Shown piece by piece: positions 10,833 through 22,625 of a stretch of DNA of 64,000 nucleotides. Source of the stretch: Vicia villosa (lineage: Eukaryota; Streptophyta; Magnoliopsida; Fabales; Fabaceae); the NCBI RefSeq assembly GCF_029867415.1, contig NC_081184.1, positions 77,102,364-77,166,363 of the forward strand, in the 5' to 3' direction. The notes under the pieces are model-generated. The model saw only the letters and a program-made list of their open reading frames with translations, had not been told where the DNA came from and searched no databases. A program made the position numbers and the translations under genes. Within the stretch, counting starts at the first letter, position 1. Each line of letters starts with the position of its first letter.

Positions 10833-12658
10833 TGTTAAACACAATGTCTAGCACACTGTGTATGACAATATACTTAAGCAACAGATAAAATAAAGGCATA
10901 ATAAAAATAACATAGAGGATTGTTAACTCAGTTTGGTTCAACGTTGTCTACATCTTGGCGGTTTTCAACCCAAGAAAGGAAATCCACTCTCAATAGTAAA
11001 TATACAAATAGTCTTAGATGTGCAAACCTTGTTCAATGTCTCTCTTCCTAATACAACCCGTGAATTTCTATTTATGACTCTCTATAGAACGAGTCCCCTC
11101 CCAATAGTCAGAAGGTCCAATGGGCTTACTCTGAACTCTCCAATTTCAAGGCCATTTTCCTAATACCACAACTACAAATAATATATTTCATGACGAAGCT
11201 TTCACCTTAGAAAAAAACAAGGTATTATGCCTAGGCGCGACATGTTTTATTCTTTTATAATAATAAAAACGACACATTCCCTCAGTTTTTAAGAAAACCG
11301 AGGGGAAAACAAATCAAGACACACTTCAAATCCCATTTTTTTAGTTTATGTTTTAATTTGTTTATAAGTGTAAACTAAATGAATTAACCCTTCGGTGTTT
11401 TGATATAACTGAGGGATCAAATAATGAGATTTCACTATAAAAGCACTCTCAAATAGATTTTAACCTAATCCTTACTTATATTAAGTCGCCCCAAACTCGC
11501 ATGCATCATTCTTTGGGATGGATTGCAATACAGAAAAAATATTCAATGTTCTTTAATCTAGAACAAAACATTTTTTCTTCTCTTGCAATCTATCTCACAT
11601 AATGGTGTTGATGTTGTTGTTGTTGTTGTTGTATTTTGCTCATTTGATAGATTGCAAGTGTAGAAAATCAATCTTGCTTCAAAGATTTGTTGTACATTTC
11701 CAACCAAAGAAATAGTGCGACATTTCTTGTGTACTCCTCTCTCTTCAAACAAACAGACTGCTAAAAAATGGTGAATTTGAATGCTAAGTCTTGACATTCA
11801 ACCATAATTCTTTTAGAAGTTGAAACTTAAACAGCGAAGGGAGCTTCAACTTATACAAAGAAGGGAGTTTAACATTTGAAAAGATTTGTTGTAAACAATT
11901 TATCTTAATATTCTATGTAAACAATGTAATATTTAAAAAAAATAAAAAAGAATTATTCACATCGATTTTTATCCAAAACCAAGGTGATAATTTAAAGGAG
12001 ATGATAATTTACCTTGATTTTATAGTTAAAGCTAGGGGTATAATAATAATAATCATATTTTAGTATAAAAACACTCGTTAAATAGATTTTACCTTAATCC
12101 TTTATATTATGAATTCGCCCCAAAGAGAGATAATATTTACCACCGCTATAACATATCTCTGGGATGAATTGCATGTGTAGAAAATAAAAATTCTCATTGT
12201 CCCTAGAAACAGATCTCTAGAATTTTGCTAGGGACCTCTAGCATATAAATCTTGTCATGACCGAGGTGATAGTTAAGCATTTTTTTCTATACTATAAACA
12301 CCGGCCTTAAAATATCTTTGTCGTCCATTTAATAATTATCAATGCTCAAGACGTTGTCATTAGTGGCCCGCGTGAAATCTAAGGGACATCCATTATAAAA
12401 GCATGCAGAATATTGAAAATCTAACCTAAATGAAACATATGAAGCTCTTGAAACCTAAGGACTCTTGAAAAAGTTCTCTATGATGGATAGAAAGAGCAGA
12501 AAATTTTCTGGGTTCATGGTTTGTTTTCTTAAATATTTATTCGAACCGAAAATGATTTGATTTTTTATATTAAGTATCTTATCTTTTTTTCATCAGAAAC
12601 AATTGCATGTAAGATCCAACACTCACTAAAAATAATATTAATTAATAATAAATTTTAA
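10833..12658. other. Unassigned decayed DNA with an internal duplicated block
   Basis: I see no gene here. Two related blocks, about 11436-11512 and 12056-12124, share TATAAAA-CACTC, AAATAGATTTTA and CGCCCCAAA. Words resembling ACCGAGG or CCTCAG / CTGAGGG recur near both (11280, 11390, 12250). This pattern recalls subterminal repeats of legume CACTA transposons, but I cannot find terminal CACTA ends. A GTT/CAA-rich tract lies at 11608-11632. Confidence 0.35.
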
Positions 12659-12663
12659 TTAGT

Positions 12664-12893
12664 TGTTATGAAATTCACCAAATCAATATAGAGATGAATG
12701 ATACATGGAGGAAAGAAAGAGAAGAGAGAAAGCAATATTGTATTATCTTCTTCCAAAAGTATCATTTACATCACAATGTGGGTCTTATTTATAGGATCCA
12801 AGTGAGATGGAAAGTCACATATATTAATGGGGAATAGGAAGATAAAAAAAAAAGAAAAAGGATGGACATCCACTTTAATCTTTATTCATAACA
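12664..12893 (-). repeat. 3' LTR of copia A (230 bp)
   Basis: Plus-strand ends are TGTTATGAAATTC and TTCATAACA. A minus-strand TATAAATA lies at 12786-12793. It pairs with 22390-22620. Confidence 0.9.
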
Positions 12894-12906
12894 CTCCCCC
12901 TTGGAT
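12894..12906 (-). other. Polypurine tract of copia A
   Basis: On the minus strand this reads CCAAGGGGGAG, directly before the LTR. The same tract precedes the 3' LTR of element B. Confidence 0.75.
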
Positions 12907-14300
12907 GTCCATTGAGGATATGCCTCGTTTAAACCTTATGAGAAAAAACTCAGTGGGAAAATTCTAGTGAAGGAAAAAGAGTACAATATCATATGAATGT
13001 GAATTGCCTCGTTAAAAAACTTACCAGGAAAACCCAATGGGACAAAGCCATGGTGAAGGAAAAAAGAGTGCAAAACATATGTATTTCTCCCTCTCATGCA
13101 GACATTTACATGTGAGACGATATTATTTGTAGTAGTTGCTTAAAATTTCTTCTTGGAAGTGACTTCATGTAGTGGTAATAGTTATGCAGGATTTTATGAA
13201 GTTGTTGAAATGATTTGTTTCATAGATCTCCATGAAATGGTTGTACCATCACATGTAAACAAATAACCTCTTTCTAATCTACTATTGTGAGAATCTGACA
13301 AATAACCTGCATCTCTAAGATAGCGAAGTATATGTTAAACTCTATTCCAATGTCTTCGTGGAGGTGAATAACTGTATCTCACTAATAGAATAACCGCAAA
13401 TGAATATAACAAGATGTATATAATTAGCAAGGTGCATTAGTACTCCAATTGCACTAAGATATGGTACTTCAGGACAAAGCAATTTTCATCCTTTTCTCGA
13501 GGCCTAAAAAGATCTTTCTCCACATCTAATGGTCTAACAACCATATTGGAGTAGGAAATATGTGACAATTGTCCATATAGAAGCATTTCAACACTTTTCT
13601 ATATAGTATTCTTGATGTACAAATATTCCTTTGTCCAAATGCTCAATTTGCAGACCTAGACATATTTTGTCTTTTCTAGGTCCTTCATCTCAAACTCTTT
13701 ATTTAAGCAATTTATAGCTTTTGGAAGCTCTTCAAGAGTTCCAATAATATTTATGTCATCCACATAGAAAACTATTATTGAAAATTCTTTTCCACATCAT
13801 TTTATGAAAATACAAGTACAAATTTAGTTATTTGTATATTCATCATTTAGTAAATATTCACTGGGGCGATTATACCACATGCATCCAGATTCTTTCAGCC
13901 CATAGAGAGACTTGTTCAATTTGATGTAGTAGTTTTCTCGATATCCACAATTACGTGTTTCTGGTATATTGAACCCTTCAGGGAGTTTCATGTAAATGTC
14001 ACTATTAAGTGAACCATATAAATGATATGTCAAATTAAGCCCTTCATGTGTTACAAGGCTAATTAATCATCAAAAATCGATTGAATCTACTGCAGGTGAA
14101 TATGTTTTATCAAAATCAATCTTAGGTCTTTGTGAAAATTATTGAGCAATAAATCAAACTTTATATCATTCTTATTTTTATTTTTCACAAAAACTCATTT
14201 ATATCCAATTAGTTTCACACCTTGAGGTGTTCGGACTACAGGTCCAAAAGTGAGTCACTTGTAAAGTGAATTTAATTCTTCTTCAATTAAATATATTTAT
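12900..14300 (-). pseudogene. Decayed copia pol (RT/RNase H end) of element A
   Basis: The clearest piece is at 13824-14033. It reads YGSLNSDIYMKLPEGFNIPE and SLYGLKESGCMWYNR, conserved motifs of copia reverse transcriptase. Decayed sequence on either side can be aligned with the RT of element B (29640-30560), but stops and frameshifts prevent any long frame. No functional product is possible. Confidence 0.65.
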
Positions 14301-16360
14301 TTTGGCCAATTCTCACTTAGTCTACAGTCTTTAATAGACTTTGACTCATGATCGTCGTTATCATTGATCACTTTTAGCGCTATATTGTATACAAAGACAT
14401 TGTCAATATTGACTTTATTTGGTTATCTCAATTTCGGTTACATTCATTTCATCCATGACATAATTTATCGAGATCTCTTTATTTTATATTTCAAGTACTT
14501 GATTTTGTTCTTCTAGAACTGAAAATTAAATTAGGTCAAAGTGCTCTTAGCATTTTCATATCCTCACTTGAGTCATCTTTAGTTTCTTTTCTTAGTAGAG
14601 GACTATTAACATTGGAACCGACTTGCATACCACACTTCAGGCGCCGCAACAACTCATTTGCAATATTATATTATCCAATAGGAGAATCCACTTTGAGTGG
14701 AGTATTATCAGCTGATAATTTATTTCATAAACTTTGCAAATCAATAATATTTTGAATTTTAGGTTCATATTGATTTGTACGAGGATCAAGATAACAATTT
14801 ATTTTAAATTGTTCATATGAACTTCTTGTTCATGATTTCATCTGTTCATTTGAACTTCTTGTTCATGATTTCATCTGCTTATTCTCTCCCCCTAATATTG
14901 GAAAAATTAATTTATCAAGTGATAATCAGCCTAATGGGCTGCAATCAAGTATTTGATTATTTTCTCAAATTATATCCTCAAAATTGAGATTCATATTAAT
15001 TATATTTTTCCAATATTCTTTCATGACTCATCTTAATGTATTATATTGTAGTAATTGGAATATACACAACATATCTAAATGTTCACTTAGATGAGAAGTA
15101 TTAGAATAAATTAGGGAGAACTAAGATACAGTATCTTCCTGGCTTAATGCAAATAAATATCTTAATATAATACATTGGGTGTTTCAAATATATAATTTAG
15201 AATTGATGATCTCATAAGTATCAACCATATAATTAACTTTAGACGTCTAAAGAATGGATCTTCGGGTCCATTTTCTTTTTATGAACATATATTATATGAT
15301 ATTCGATATCAACTTTAATAATATATGTGATACTTATACAGGAATTTCTAAAAAAATCCAGAAAACAAGATCTTAGTCTAATTAGGTGAGAAAATATTTT
15401 CACAAACTTTTGGTTGTGAGTAGAGACATGTGCATGATATTTTAGTTGATGCAACAATTAATGTCATAAAATCGCAATTTCTCAAATTTTTATTTTCCTT
15501 TAGAAACACACAAAAATTGACTGGATTGAAGAAAATTCTGGTTCTTCAAAACAAATTATTCGCATCATATTATATTCGAGATGACCCGATCGGTTTTACC
15601 AACGACACATTTAAGTGTAATTTGTAAATACTGGTTTACAATGACATGTGCTTAAATTGTACTAATATAAGTATAGTACAAGCCCGAGGGAAAATCCGAT
15701 AGCTTTTCTATTATACATTTTATGTCCAAATTCATTTGTGTAATACAAAGATATTCAATACCTCTAATATAATTCATGTAAATTATCTATGACGAAAATA
15801 TTTCGCAAGACATAAAGAGAACACACAAAAAGAAAATATAAAGGATTAAAGTTCATTCGAATCTCGACTCTATCAAAATATGAGCTTACTTTCATGTGCC
15901 TTTAAGAAGGACTAACAAATGTCATCCATAAACTATACTTGTAAAAAGAAAATAATAGTATAATTAAAATTTGTATGAGAAATCTAAGCACTATTATAAC
16001 AACTTTAAAATATGTAGCAACTTTAGACCATTGATATATTCTTTAATAGATTGCAATGTTTTAATTCTCTTGTTAAACTATCAATATTTAGAAATAATGT
16101 GAATAAAGAAATTGTATCCGCAAACATTGGTCATCCTAATAATTTCTCATGATTTAACACTTTAATCAAACACATGCATATGAACATATTATCATATAAT
16201 TATCAAAATCATACAAAATCATATCACTAAAATTATATCATTATATATATGGATGAAATATATAGATTTATAATTCTAATTATGAAATAATTTATACTCT
16301 AACAAATTTAATAAGTTTTTAACATAGCTAAATGCTAGAAACTTACAATAATCCAAAAAT
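14301..16360 (-). other. Decayed internal region of copia A
   Basis: AT-rich sequence collinear, in inverted orientation, with 28000-29640 of element B. No intact frame exists. An open frame at 15430-15627 that is antisense to the element is also present in element B. Confidence 0.55.
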
Positions 16361-16366
16361 ATAGTT

Positions 16367-17090
16367 ATCCTTCTGGGATGTGTTAGAGTCACTCATGTCA
16401 TTCTTCTGGAATGACAAACATTTTATGAGTATATTACAATTTTTTGTTATATCGAAACACACAAATTTCTTTGTGAAATCCTTCTATAATACTCCAGAAT
16501 TTCACTATTATTGATCAAATCCATCTAGAATTTGATAATATAGGTGATGCAATAATTTTTCAAATTTTTAACATAACAGATGCAACCCTTCTGGGATTCA
16601 TTAATATCATGATGGAATTCTTCTAATATTATAGATACAACATTTTAAGGTGTGAGAAATCCTTATTTTAAGACTTTAACTCTTTGGGAATTATATATCA
16701 CAAATGATCTTCGTAGTGATAAAAAGAAACAATTATTCCCATAATCCTTCTAGGAAGCTAAAAAAAATCCTTCAAACTCATGTCACAAATATTCACATCG
16801 ATTAAGAAAAATAATTCTTTAAGCAATCCTCCTGAGATACCTTAACATTAGTTTAAGAGAGGGTTTTTTTTGTAGTTCTTCAGGAACTCAATCACAATTT
16901 TTTTTTATAGTTCTTCAGGAACTCAATCACATTTTGTAGTTCTTCAGGAACTCAATCACAAATCTTTTACTAATAAAAATATTAATATTTATAATCCTTC
17001 AAGTATGCTTGATAAGTTCTTCAGGAATTATATATCAAACTCAATAATATCCTTCTAAAATATTTGATAAGTTCTTCAAGAACTATATAA
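16367..17090 (-). repeat. Palindrome array in the leader of copia A (first part)
   Basis: About ten 13-15-nt imperfect palindromes with the cores AGTTCTTCAGGAACT (for example 16874-16888, 16909-16923, 16938-16952) and ATCCTTCTGGGAT (16367-16379). The array resumes after the nested element, near 22190. It matches the array at 27509-27985 in element B. Confidence 0.75.
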
Positions 17091-17091
17091 T

Positions 17092-17333
17092 TGTGGATCG
17101 ATGACCTATTCTCTGTATACCATATTAGCAGAATAGCAGAGAGTGGAATTGGAAAATTCTGTATTCTATATTTCGTGTGTTTACAAGAATATAATTTTGG
17201 ATATATACAATTCAGTATTAGCTTATTTAGGTATGTAAATCTCCTATAATAAAGCTATAATAAATCTATAATAAAACTGTAATCTCCTATAATTAATCTA
17301 TATCAAAAAGTATCCTTATAATTTCTCTTAACA
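17092..17333 (-). repeat. 3' LTR of copia C (242 bp)
   Basis: Plus-strand ends are TGTGGATCGATGACC and TCTCTTAACA. It pairs with 21909-22150. Confidence 0.88.
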
Positions 17334-17343
17334 CCCTCCCTCA
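17334..17343 (-). other. Polypurine tract of copia C
   Basis: On the minus strand this reads TTGAGGGAGGG, directly before the 3' LTR. Confidence 0.65.
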
Positions 17344-20300
17344 AACTCTAGTTGGTATGGTGGATGCCAACTGGAGTTTGCTTAATAAATCTTTGAAGCG
17401 CATCGAATTATGTGTTTTGGTGAAGGTATCAGCCGGTTGGTCCACAGAAGGAATAGAAATCAACCGTATGGTGCCATTAGTAACATGATGGCGTACAAGG
17501 TGACAATCAATTTCAATGTGTTTTGTGCGCTCATGAAAAACGTCATTATGGGAAATCTGGATAGCACTTTTATTATCATAATGAAGCATAGTAGCGGATG
17601 ATTGTGTAGCGCCCATATCATTTAACAACCATCATAACCAAAGTAACTCAGCAGTAGCATCAGCAAGAGAGCGATATTCAGATTATGTGCTTGATCGGGA
17701 AATAACTGTTTGCTTTTTGCTACGCCAGGAAAGAAGAGAATTTCCTAAGAAACAATCCCTGTTGTTGAGCGACGATCGGTAGGGTCACCTGCCCAATCTG
17801 CATCAGAGTATCCAGAGAGGACCAAGGATGAATTAGCAGAGAAGCGTAAACCATGAAAAATAGTACCTTTAACATAGCGAATGATACGTAGAACTGCAGA
17901 GAAATGAGATGACCGAGGGGCAGCTATAAATTGACTGACTTTATGGACAACATATGTAATATCAGGGTGAGTGACAGTTAGGTAAACAAGACTACCAACA
18001 AGTTCGATACAAGGTGGCATCTTCAAGAGGAGTGCCGTCAAGTGGTGTGAGTTTTGAGTTGACTTCCAATGGTGTCAATTCAGTCTTGCAGTTTGTGATG
18101 CCTGCTTTAGAAAGCAAGTCAGAAGCATACTTGGCCTGGGAAAGATGATAGCCTTCCGAGTCTTGGGAAACTTCAAGCCCCGAAAAATAACTAAGGAAAC
18201 CAAGGTCTTTCATTTCGAAATGTTGATTGAGATATTGTTGTAAAGCTGAGATTCCAGTCTTGTCATCTCCGGTTATGATCATATCATCTACATAAAGAAG
18301 CAACATTACAATACCACTATCACTTCTTCGAGTGAATAGAGCAGAGTCATGTGGACTAGAGAGAAAACCAAATTGTATTAGAGTAGAACTGAACTTGGAA
18401 AACCAGGCTCTAGGAGCTTGTTTCAACCCATATAAGGCTTTTTGAAGTTTACAGACCTTATGGGGAGAATGATATCCTGGAGGAGGGTGCATATATACTT
18501 CCTCTGTCAAATCACCGTGAAGGAAGGCATTTTTGTCATCCATCTGAAAAAGCTTCCATTTACGAACTGCAGCAATGGCCAAGAGGCTACGAACAGATGT
18601 TATTCGAGCTACCTGAGCAAATGTCTCTTCATAGTCTATACCATACTCTTGAGTGTAACCTTTGGCTACTGGGCGAGCTTTATAACGTTCTACAGTTCCA
18701 TCAGAGCGAGTTTTAATTTTGTAGATCCATTTGCATCCAATAGGAATCTTATCTGCAAAAAGATCAACTAATTCCCAAGTATTTGTCTTTTCTAAGGCTT
18801 GAATTTCTTCAGCCATAGCTTGCTGCCAAATGGGGTTAGTACTTGCCTCTCGATAAGAAGAAGACTCATGAAGAGTTTTAATAGCAGAGTAACAATGGTA
18901 ATCATTAAGACGAGTAGGTGGATTACTTACTCGGGTGGAATGGCGAGATGCAGGTACAAAATCAACATCCGAAACAGGATCAGTAGGAGCAGGTGAGGGC
19001 GGACGAGTATTGAGCTCAATATCTGGAACAAGTTCATTAGGAGCAGGTGAGGGAAGAGGAGTATCGAGGTCATTAGAGTTATCTGCATTAGAACTTGGAA
19101 ACAACTCAACGGAGGGATCAGTGAAATAAAACGAGTCAGTGTCAAGAGAATGATGAAATGTAGAAAGAGAGGAGAACATTGTGTTTTCCCAAAAGGTAAC
19201 ATGACGTGAGATGCGTAATCTGTTAGAGATTGGATGCCAACAACGATATCCTTTGTGTTCAGTGCCATAGCCAAGAAAGCAACACAAGCGAGCACGTGGT
19301 TGTAACTTTGTGTGCTCATGAGGCTACAAGAGAACAAAACAGACACATCCAAAAGGTTTAAGAATGGAATATTCAGGAGACTTACCAAATAGTTTTTCAA
19401 AAGGAGATAAGTTTTGAAGATTTATGGTGGGAAGTCGATTAATTGTATAGACAACATTAAGAGTTGCTTCCCCCCAAAACTTCTCTGAACATGAGGCTGA
19501 GAGGAGAAGAGCATGAACTGAGTCAAGGATGTGACGGTGTTTTCCGACCATTTTGTTGAGAGGTGTGAGGGCATGAACGTTGAACCACGGTGCCTTGCTG
19601 ACTGAGAAACTGAAGCAAGGAAGATTCACGGTATTCCATTGCATTGTCTGTGCGAAGAATCTTAATAGCACAAGAAAATTGTGTTTTAACCATACGAGCA
19701 AAAGAAATATAAATTTGAGGTAATTCAGAGCGACTTTTCAAAAAATATATCCATGTAAAACGAGAAAAATCATCAATAAACAAAACAAAATAACGAAAAC
19801 CATTTATTGAAGAAACAGGAGAAGGCCCCCAAATATCTTAATGAATTAAATCAAAAGGACTATCTGAAATAGAAACACTATGATTAAATGATAATGTAGG
19901 TTGCTTTGCAAGTTTACAATGTAAACAATCAAAAGACTCAAACTTTATGGATCCTAAGAACCCACGAGATATTAGAGGTTGAATTTTGCTTGCTGAGGCG
20001 TGACCAAGTCGAAGATGCCATTGATGAATTGGAAAATTCATAGTAGCAGCAGAGATATGATCTTTAGGAAGGTGAAGAGATTGTAGCTCAAATAACCGAC
20101 CCACCCTGCGACCCGTCCCAATGATCTGCTTCGTCTGTGGATCCTGTACCTGAACACCAGAGGGAGAAAAGTAAACATTCAGTCCTTGTTCACACAATTG
20201 ACCAATGGAAATAAGATTAAGTTTCAAGTTAGGAATGTAATATGTGTCAGGAAGGGTGAGATTTAAGGTGGATACATGACCGGTATGAGTTATGTTCATT

Positions 20301-21370
20301 GTATTGCCACTGGCTGTGTGGATTGGTGGCAGAGATGAAACAGGTGTCGCAGCAGGTAATGATTTAATATCAGTGGTCATATGATTACTACATGCAGAAT
20401 CAAAAAACCAACGAGAATTACCGGAAGTAGCAGACATGGTAGTAGAGGTGTTGGAAGACATAACCTGTTTGATTAAAGCTTCAATATCACTCATAGTAAT
20501 GGTCGTCGAACCTTCAGTGGCAGCAGCAGAGATGGATGAAGATCCAGATTTTGGAACATTCTTGGATTTGGTGAAGCCACGATTTTGTTTTGGAGGTCGC
20601 GTGGGACAATGTTCAAGAATGTGACTGATACCATAGCAGTACCTACACTCTATAGTAGGACAGTTAGCAAATGTATGACCGGTGCGATTGCAATTCTTAC
20701 ATGGATGATGATTCGATTTCTGATGTGAGAATCGAGTAGTTGCAAGAGCATCATTCATTTGAGGAGTTTTGTCTAGGTTCAGACGTGTTTCTTCAAAAAT
20801 GATTTCTTGAATAGCAGTGTCCAATGATGGAAGCGGATTTCGATGCAGCAGTGAGGCTCGTACGGCTTCATATTCGGGCCGAAGAGCCATGAGGACTTGA
20901 ATGAGATGAAGGTGGTCTTCACTGATTTTGGCCAGAGATATTTGGTGCCAAATTGGATGGATTTGAGCAAGAAATTCATTCACTGATTGACCAGGTTCTT
21001 GCTTGGTATTGTGAAGTGTGGTCCATAACTGATAATAATGTGCAAGTCCAGTTGTTTGATAGCGGTTTTTCAAGAAATCCCAAATTTCTTTTGCCGAATC
21101 GTAGTTATTAAACTGAATGTGAATAGACGGTACAGACGTGTTGCGCAGCCACGTGATGATCTGGTGATTTTTACTATCCCAATCTTCAAGGCGATCCGCA
21201 AATTTTGTAGCAGATTCATCTTTGTCTTGAGTTGGCTTGACGACATCGCCGGTGACTATGCGCCAAAGCTTGCGTCCGATCAGAAAACTCTTCATTCCTT
21301 GGACCCATAGATTGTAGTTTGGTCCGGTCAAGGTAGTTGTAATGGGTTTAACAATATCGGTTTTCTCCAT
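17341..21370 (-). pseudogene. gag-pol of copia C, disabled
   Basis: The start is the ATG at 21370 (MEKTDIVKP); the open frame extends slightly upstream. In order it encodes: gag (GPNYNLWVQGMKSFL), a CCHC knuckle near 20680 (CKNCNRTGHTFANC), a second C-rich motif, protease (FDSACSNHMT; DSA where DSG is usual), integrase zinc finger and core (FIDDFSRFTW, RTDNAMEY, QQNG), RT (QMDDKNAFLHGDL, YVDDM near 18280) and RNase H (DADWAGDPTDRRSTTG, YDNKSAIQI, ERTKHIEI). Breaks: stops at 19838-19840 and near 19324, and frameshifts near 19560-19700, 18005 and 17745, with further stops between 17640 and 17740. Most domains are individually well preserved, so disablement is fairly recent. Confidence 0.85.
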
Positions 21371-21436
21371 GATGCAGAGATGAAAAGATGAACAGGATAA
21401 TGGAGGACTGAGTTTGTACACATCTGCAAGTAGATA

Positions 21437-21908
21437 TACAAATGATGGAGAAAAGAGGGAAAAAAATTGTGCTCGAGAGATGGAGGATAGTTGATGACGT
21501 TGAAGAGGAATTAAATTTGGATGCTAATGTTAGTTCAAGCGAATCAGATGAAAACCCTTAGCAATTTGCTTCTTTCGTGAATTCAAGTATTGTAGCTAAG
21601 CTAGAAAATTCATCATATCGGTAGTCATTTAGTATTCATCAACATAGAATTTCACAAAGAAACTCTCTAGTTGGAGCAGTATAAACCTAGCTTGATTTCA
21701 GCATTTATAAATCTTTTCATATGGCATTTTGAGATAGTTAACATTTTTACTTGAACTCAATATATGTAATATATGTGGATAGTTAGGTTACTGTACGTTT
21801 GCAGATACAATTTACAGTAGTAGGATTCATTCTTTTATCATTTTGTTCGAAACAATAAATATTTTGATCCTTTGTTCAAAATAAAAAAATTCAAAAAAAA
21901 AAAAATTT
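21437..21908 (+). other. A-tailed segment replacing the primer site of copia C
   Basis: Between the 5' LTR of C and its gag leader lies about 470 bp with no TGGTATCAGAGC or other primer site. Read on the plus strand it has a short acidic frame (RIVDDVEEELNLDANV...SDENP) ending in TAG at 21559-21561. AT-rich sequence follows, then AATAAATA (21855-21862) and an A-rich tail ending in a run of 13 A (about 21894-21905). It looks like the 3' end of a processed transcript. Origin is unknown; capture during reverse transcription is an inference. Confidence 0.4.
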
Positions 21909-22150
21909 TGGGGATCGATGACCTATGCTCTGTATACCATATTAACAGAATAGCAGAGAGTGGAATTGGAAAATGCTGTATTCCATATTTCGTGTGTTTA
22001 CAAAAATATAATTTGAGGTATATACAATTCAATATTAGCTTATTTAGGTATGTAAATCTCCTATAATAAAGCTATAATAAATCTATAATAAAACTGTAAT
22101 CTCCTATGATTAATCTATATCAAAAAGTATTCCTATAATTTCTCTTAACA
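21909..22150 (-). repeat. 5' LTR of copia C (242 bp)
   Basis: It is near identical to 17092-17333. Its inner end reads TGGGG where the other copy has TGTGG, a mutated terminal base. Confidence 0.88.
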
Positions 22151-22189
22151 TATATAACAAACTTAATACTATCTTTACTGCATATTTGT

Positions 22190-22256
22190 TAAGCTCTTCA
22201 GGAACTATATAACAAACATGTTGTTTTGTAATCCTTCAGATATTATTGATAATTTA
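22190..22256 (-). repeat. Palindrome array in the leader of copia A (second part)
   Basis: Includes GCTCTTCAGGAACT and AATCCTTCAGATATT. It continues the array interrupted by element C. Confidence 0.6.
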
Positions 22257-22372
22257 ATAAGATATAATATCAAAATTCAATACGGATAATGAAAAAGTAA
22301 AATAATAAAATAAGTAACTAATATCACCACTAACAGTTAGGGCTTTAATTTTTTTTTTAAGTTTGGTAGAAC

Positions 22373-22387
22373 TTCGTGCTGATAACG
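22373..22387 (-). other. Primer-binding site of copia A
   Basis: On the minus strand this reads CGTTATCAGCACGAA, two bases inside the 5' LTR. The identical sequence follows the 5' LTR of element B. Confidence 0.65.
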
Positions 22388-22389
22388 TG

Positions 22390-22620
22390 TGTTATGAAAT
22401 TCACCAAATCAATATAGAGATGAATGATACATGGAGGAGAGAAAGAGAAGAGAGAAAGCAATATTGTATTATCTTCTTCCAAAAGTATCATTTACATCAC
22501 AATGTGGATCTAATTTATAGGATTCAAGTGAGATGGAAAGTCACATATATATTAATGGAGAATAAGAAGATGAAAAAGAAGAATAAGGATGGACATCTAC
22601 TTTAATCTTTATTCATAACA
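22390..22620 (-). repeat. 5' LTR of copia A (231 bp)
   Basis: It pairs with 12664-12893; the TATA region reads TAATTTATAGG here, slightly decayed. TSD TTAGT follows. Confidence 0.9.
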
Positions 22621-22625
22621 TTAGT

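Larger units (their letters stand above)
17092..22150 (-). mobile_element. Copia element C, minus strand, nested in element A
   Basis: Both terminal repeats, 17092-17333 and 21909-22150, are 242 bp and differ by few substitutions. Flanks share TATATAA on both sides, consistent with a target duplication whose exact extent is ambiguous. The element sits in the palindrome array of copia A. Internal coding is nearly full length but broken by stops and frameshifts. There is no primer site beside the 5' LTR. Confidence 0.88.
12664..22620 (-). mobile_element. Copia element A, minus strand, TSD TTAGT, split by element C
   Basis: Terminal repeats at 12664-12893 and 22390-22620 both have TG...CA ends and are flanked by TTAGT at 12659-12663 and 22621-22625. 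A polypurine tract and a primer site face inwards in minus orientation. Without the insert at 17092-22150 it is about 4.9 kb. Coding regions are heavily decayed. It is the same family as element B (27057-31287), which lies in the opposite orientation. Confidence 0.9.
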
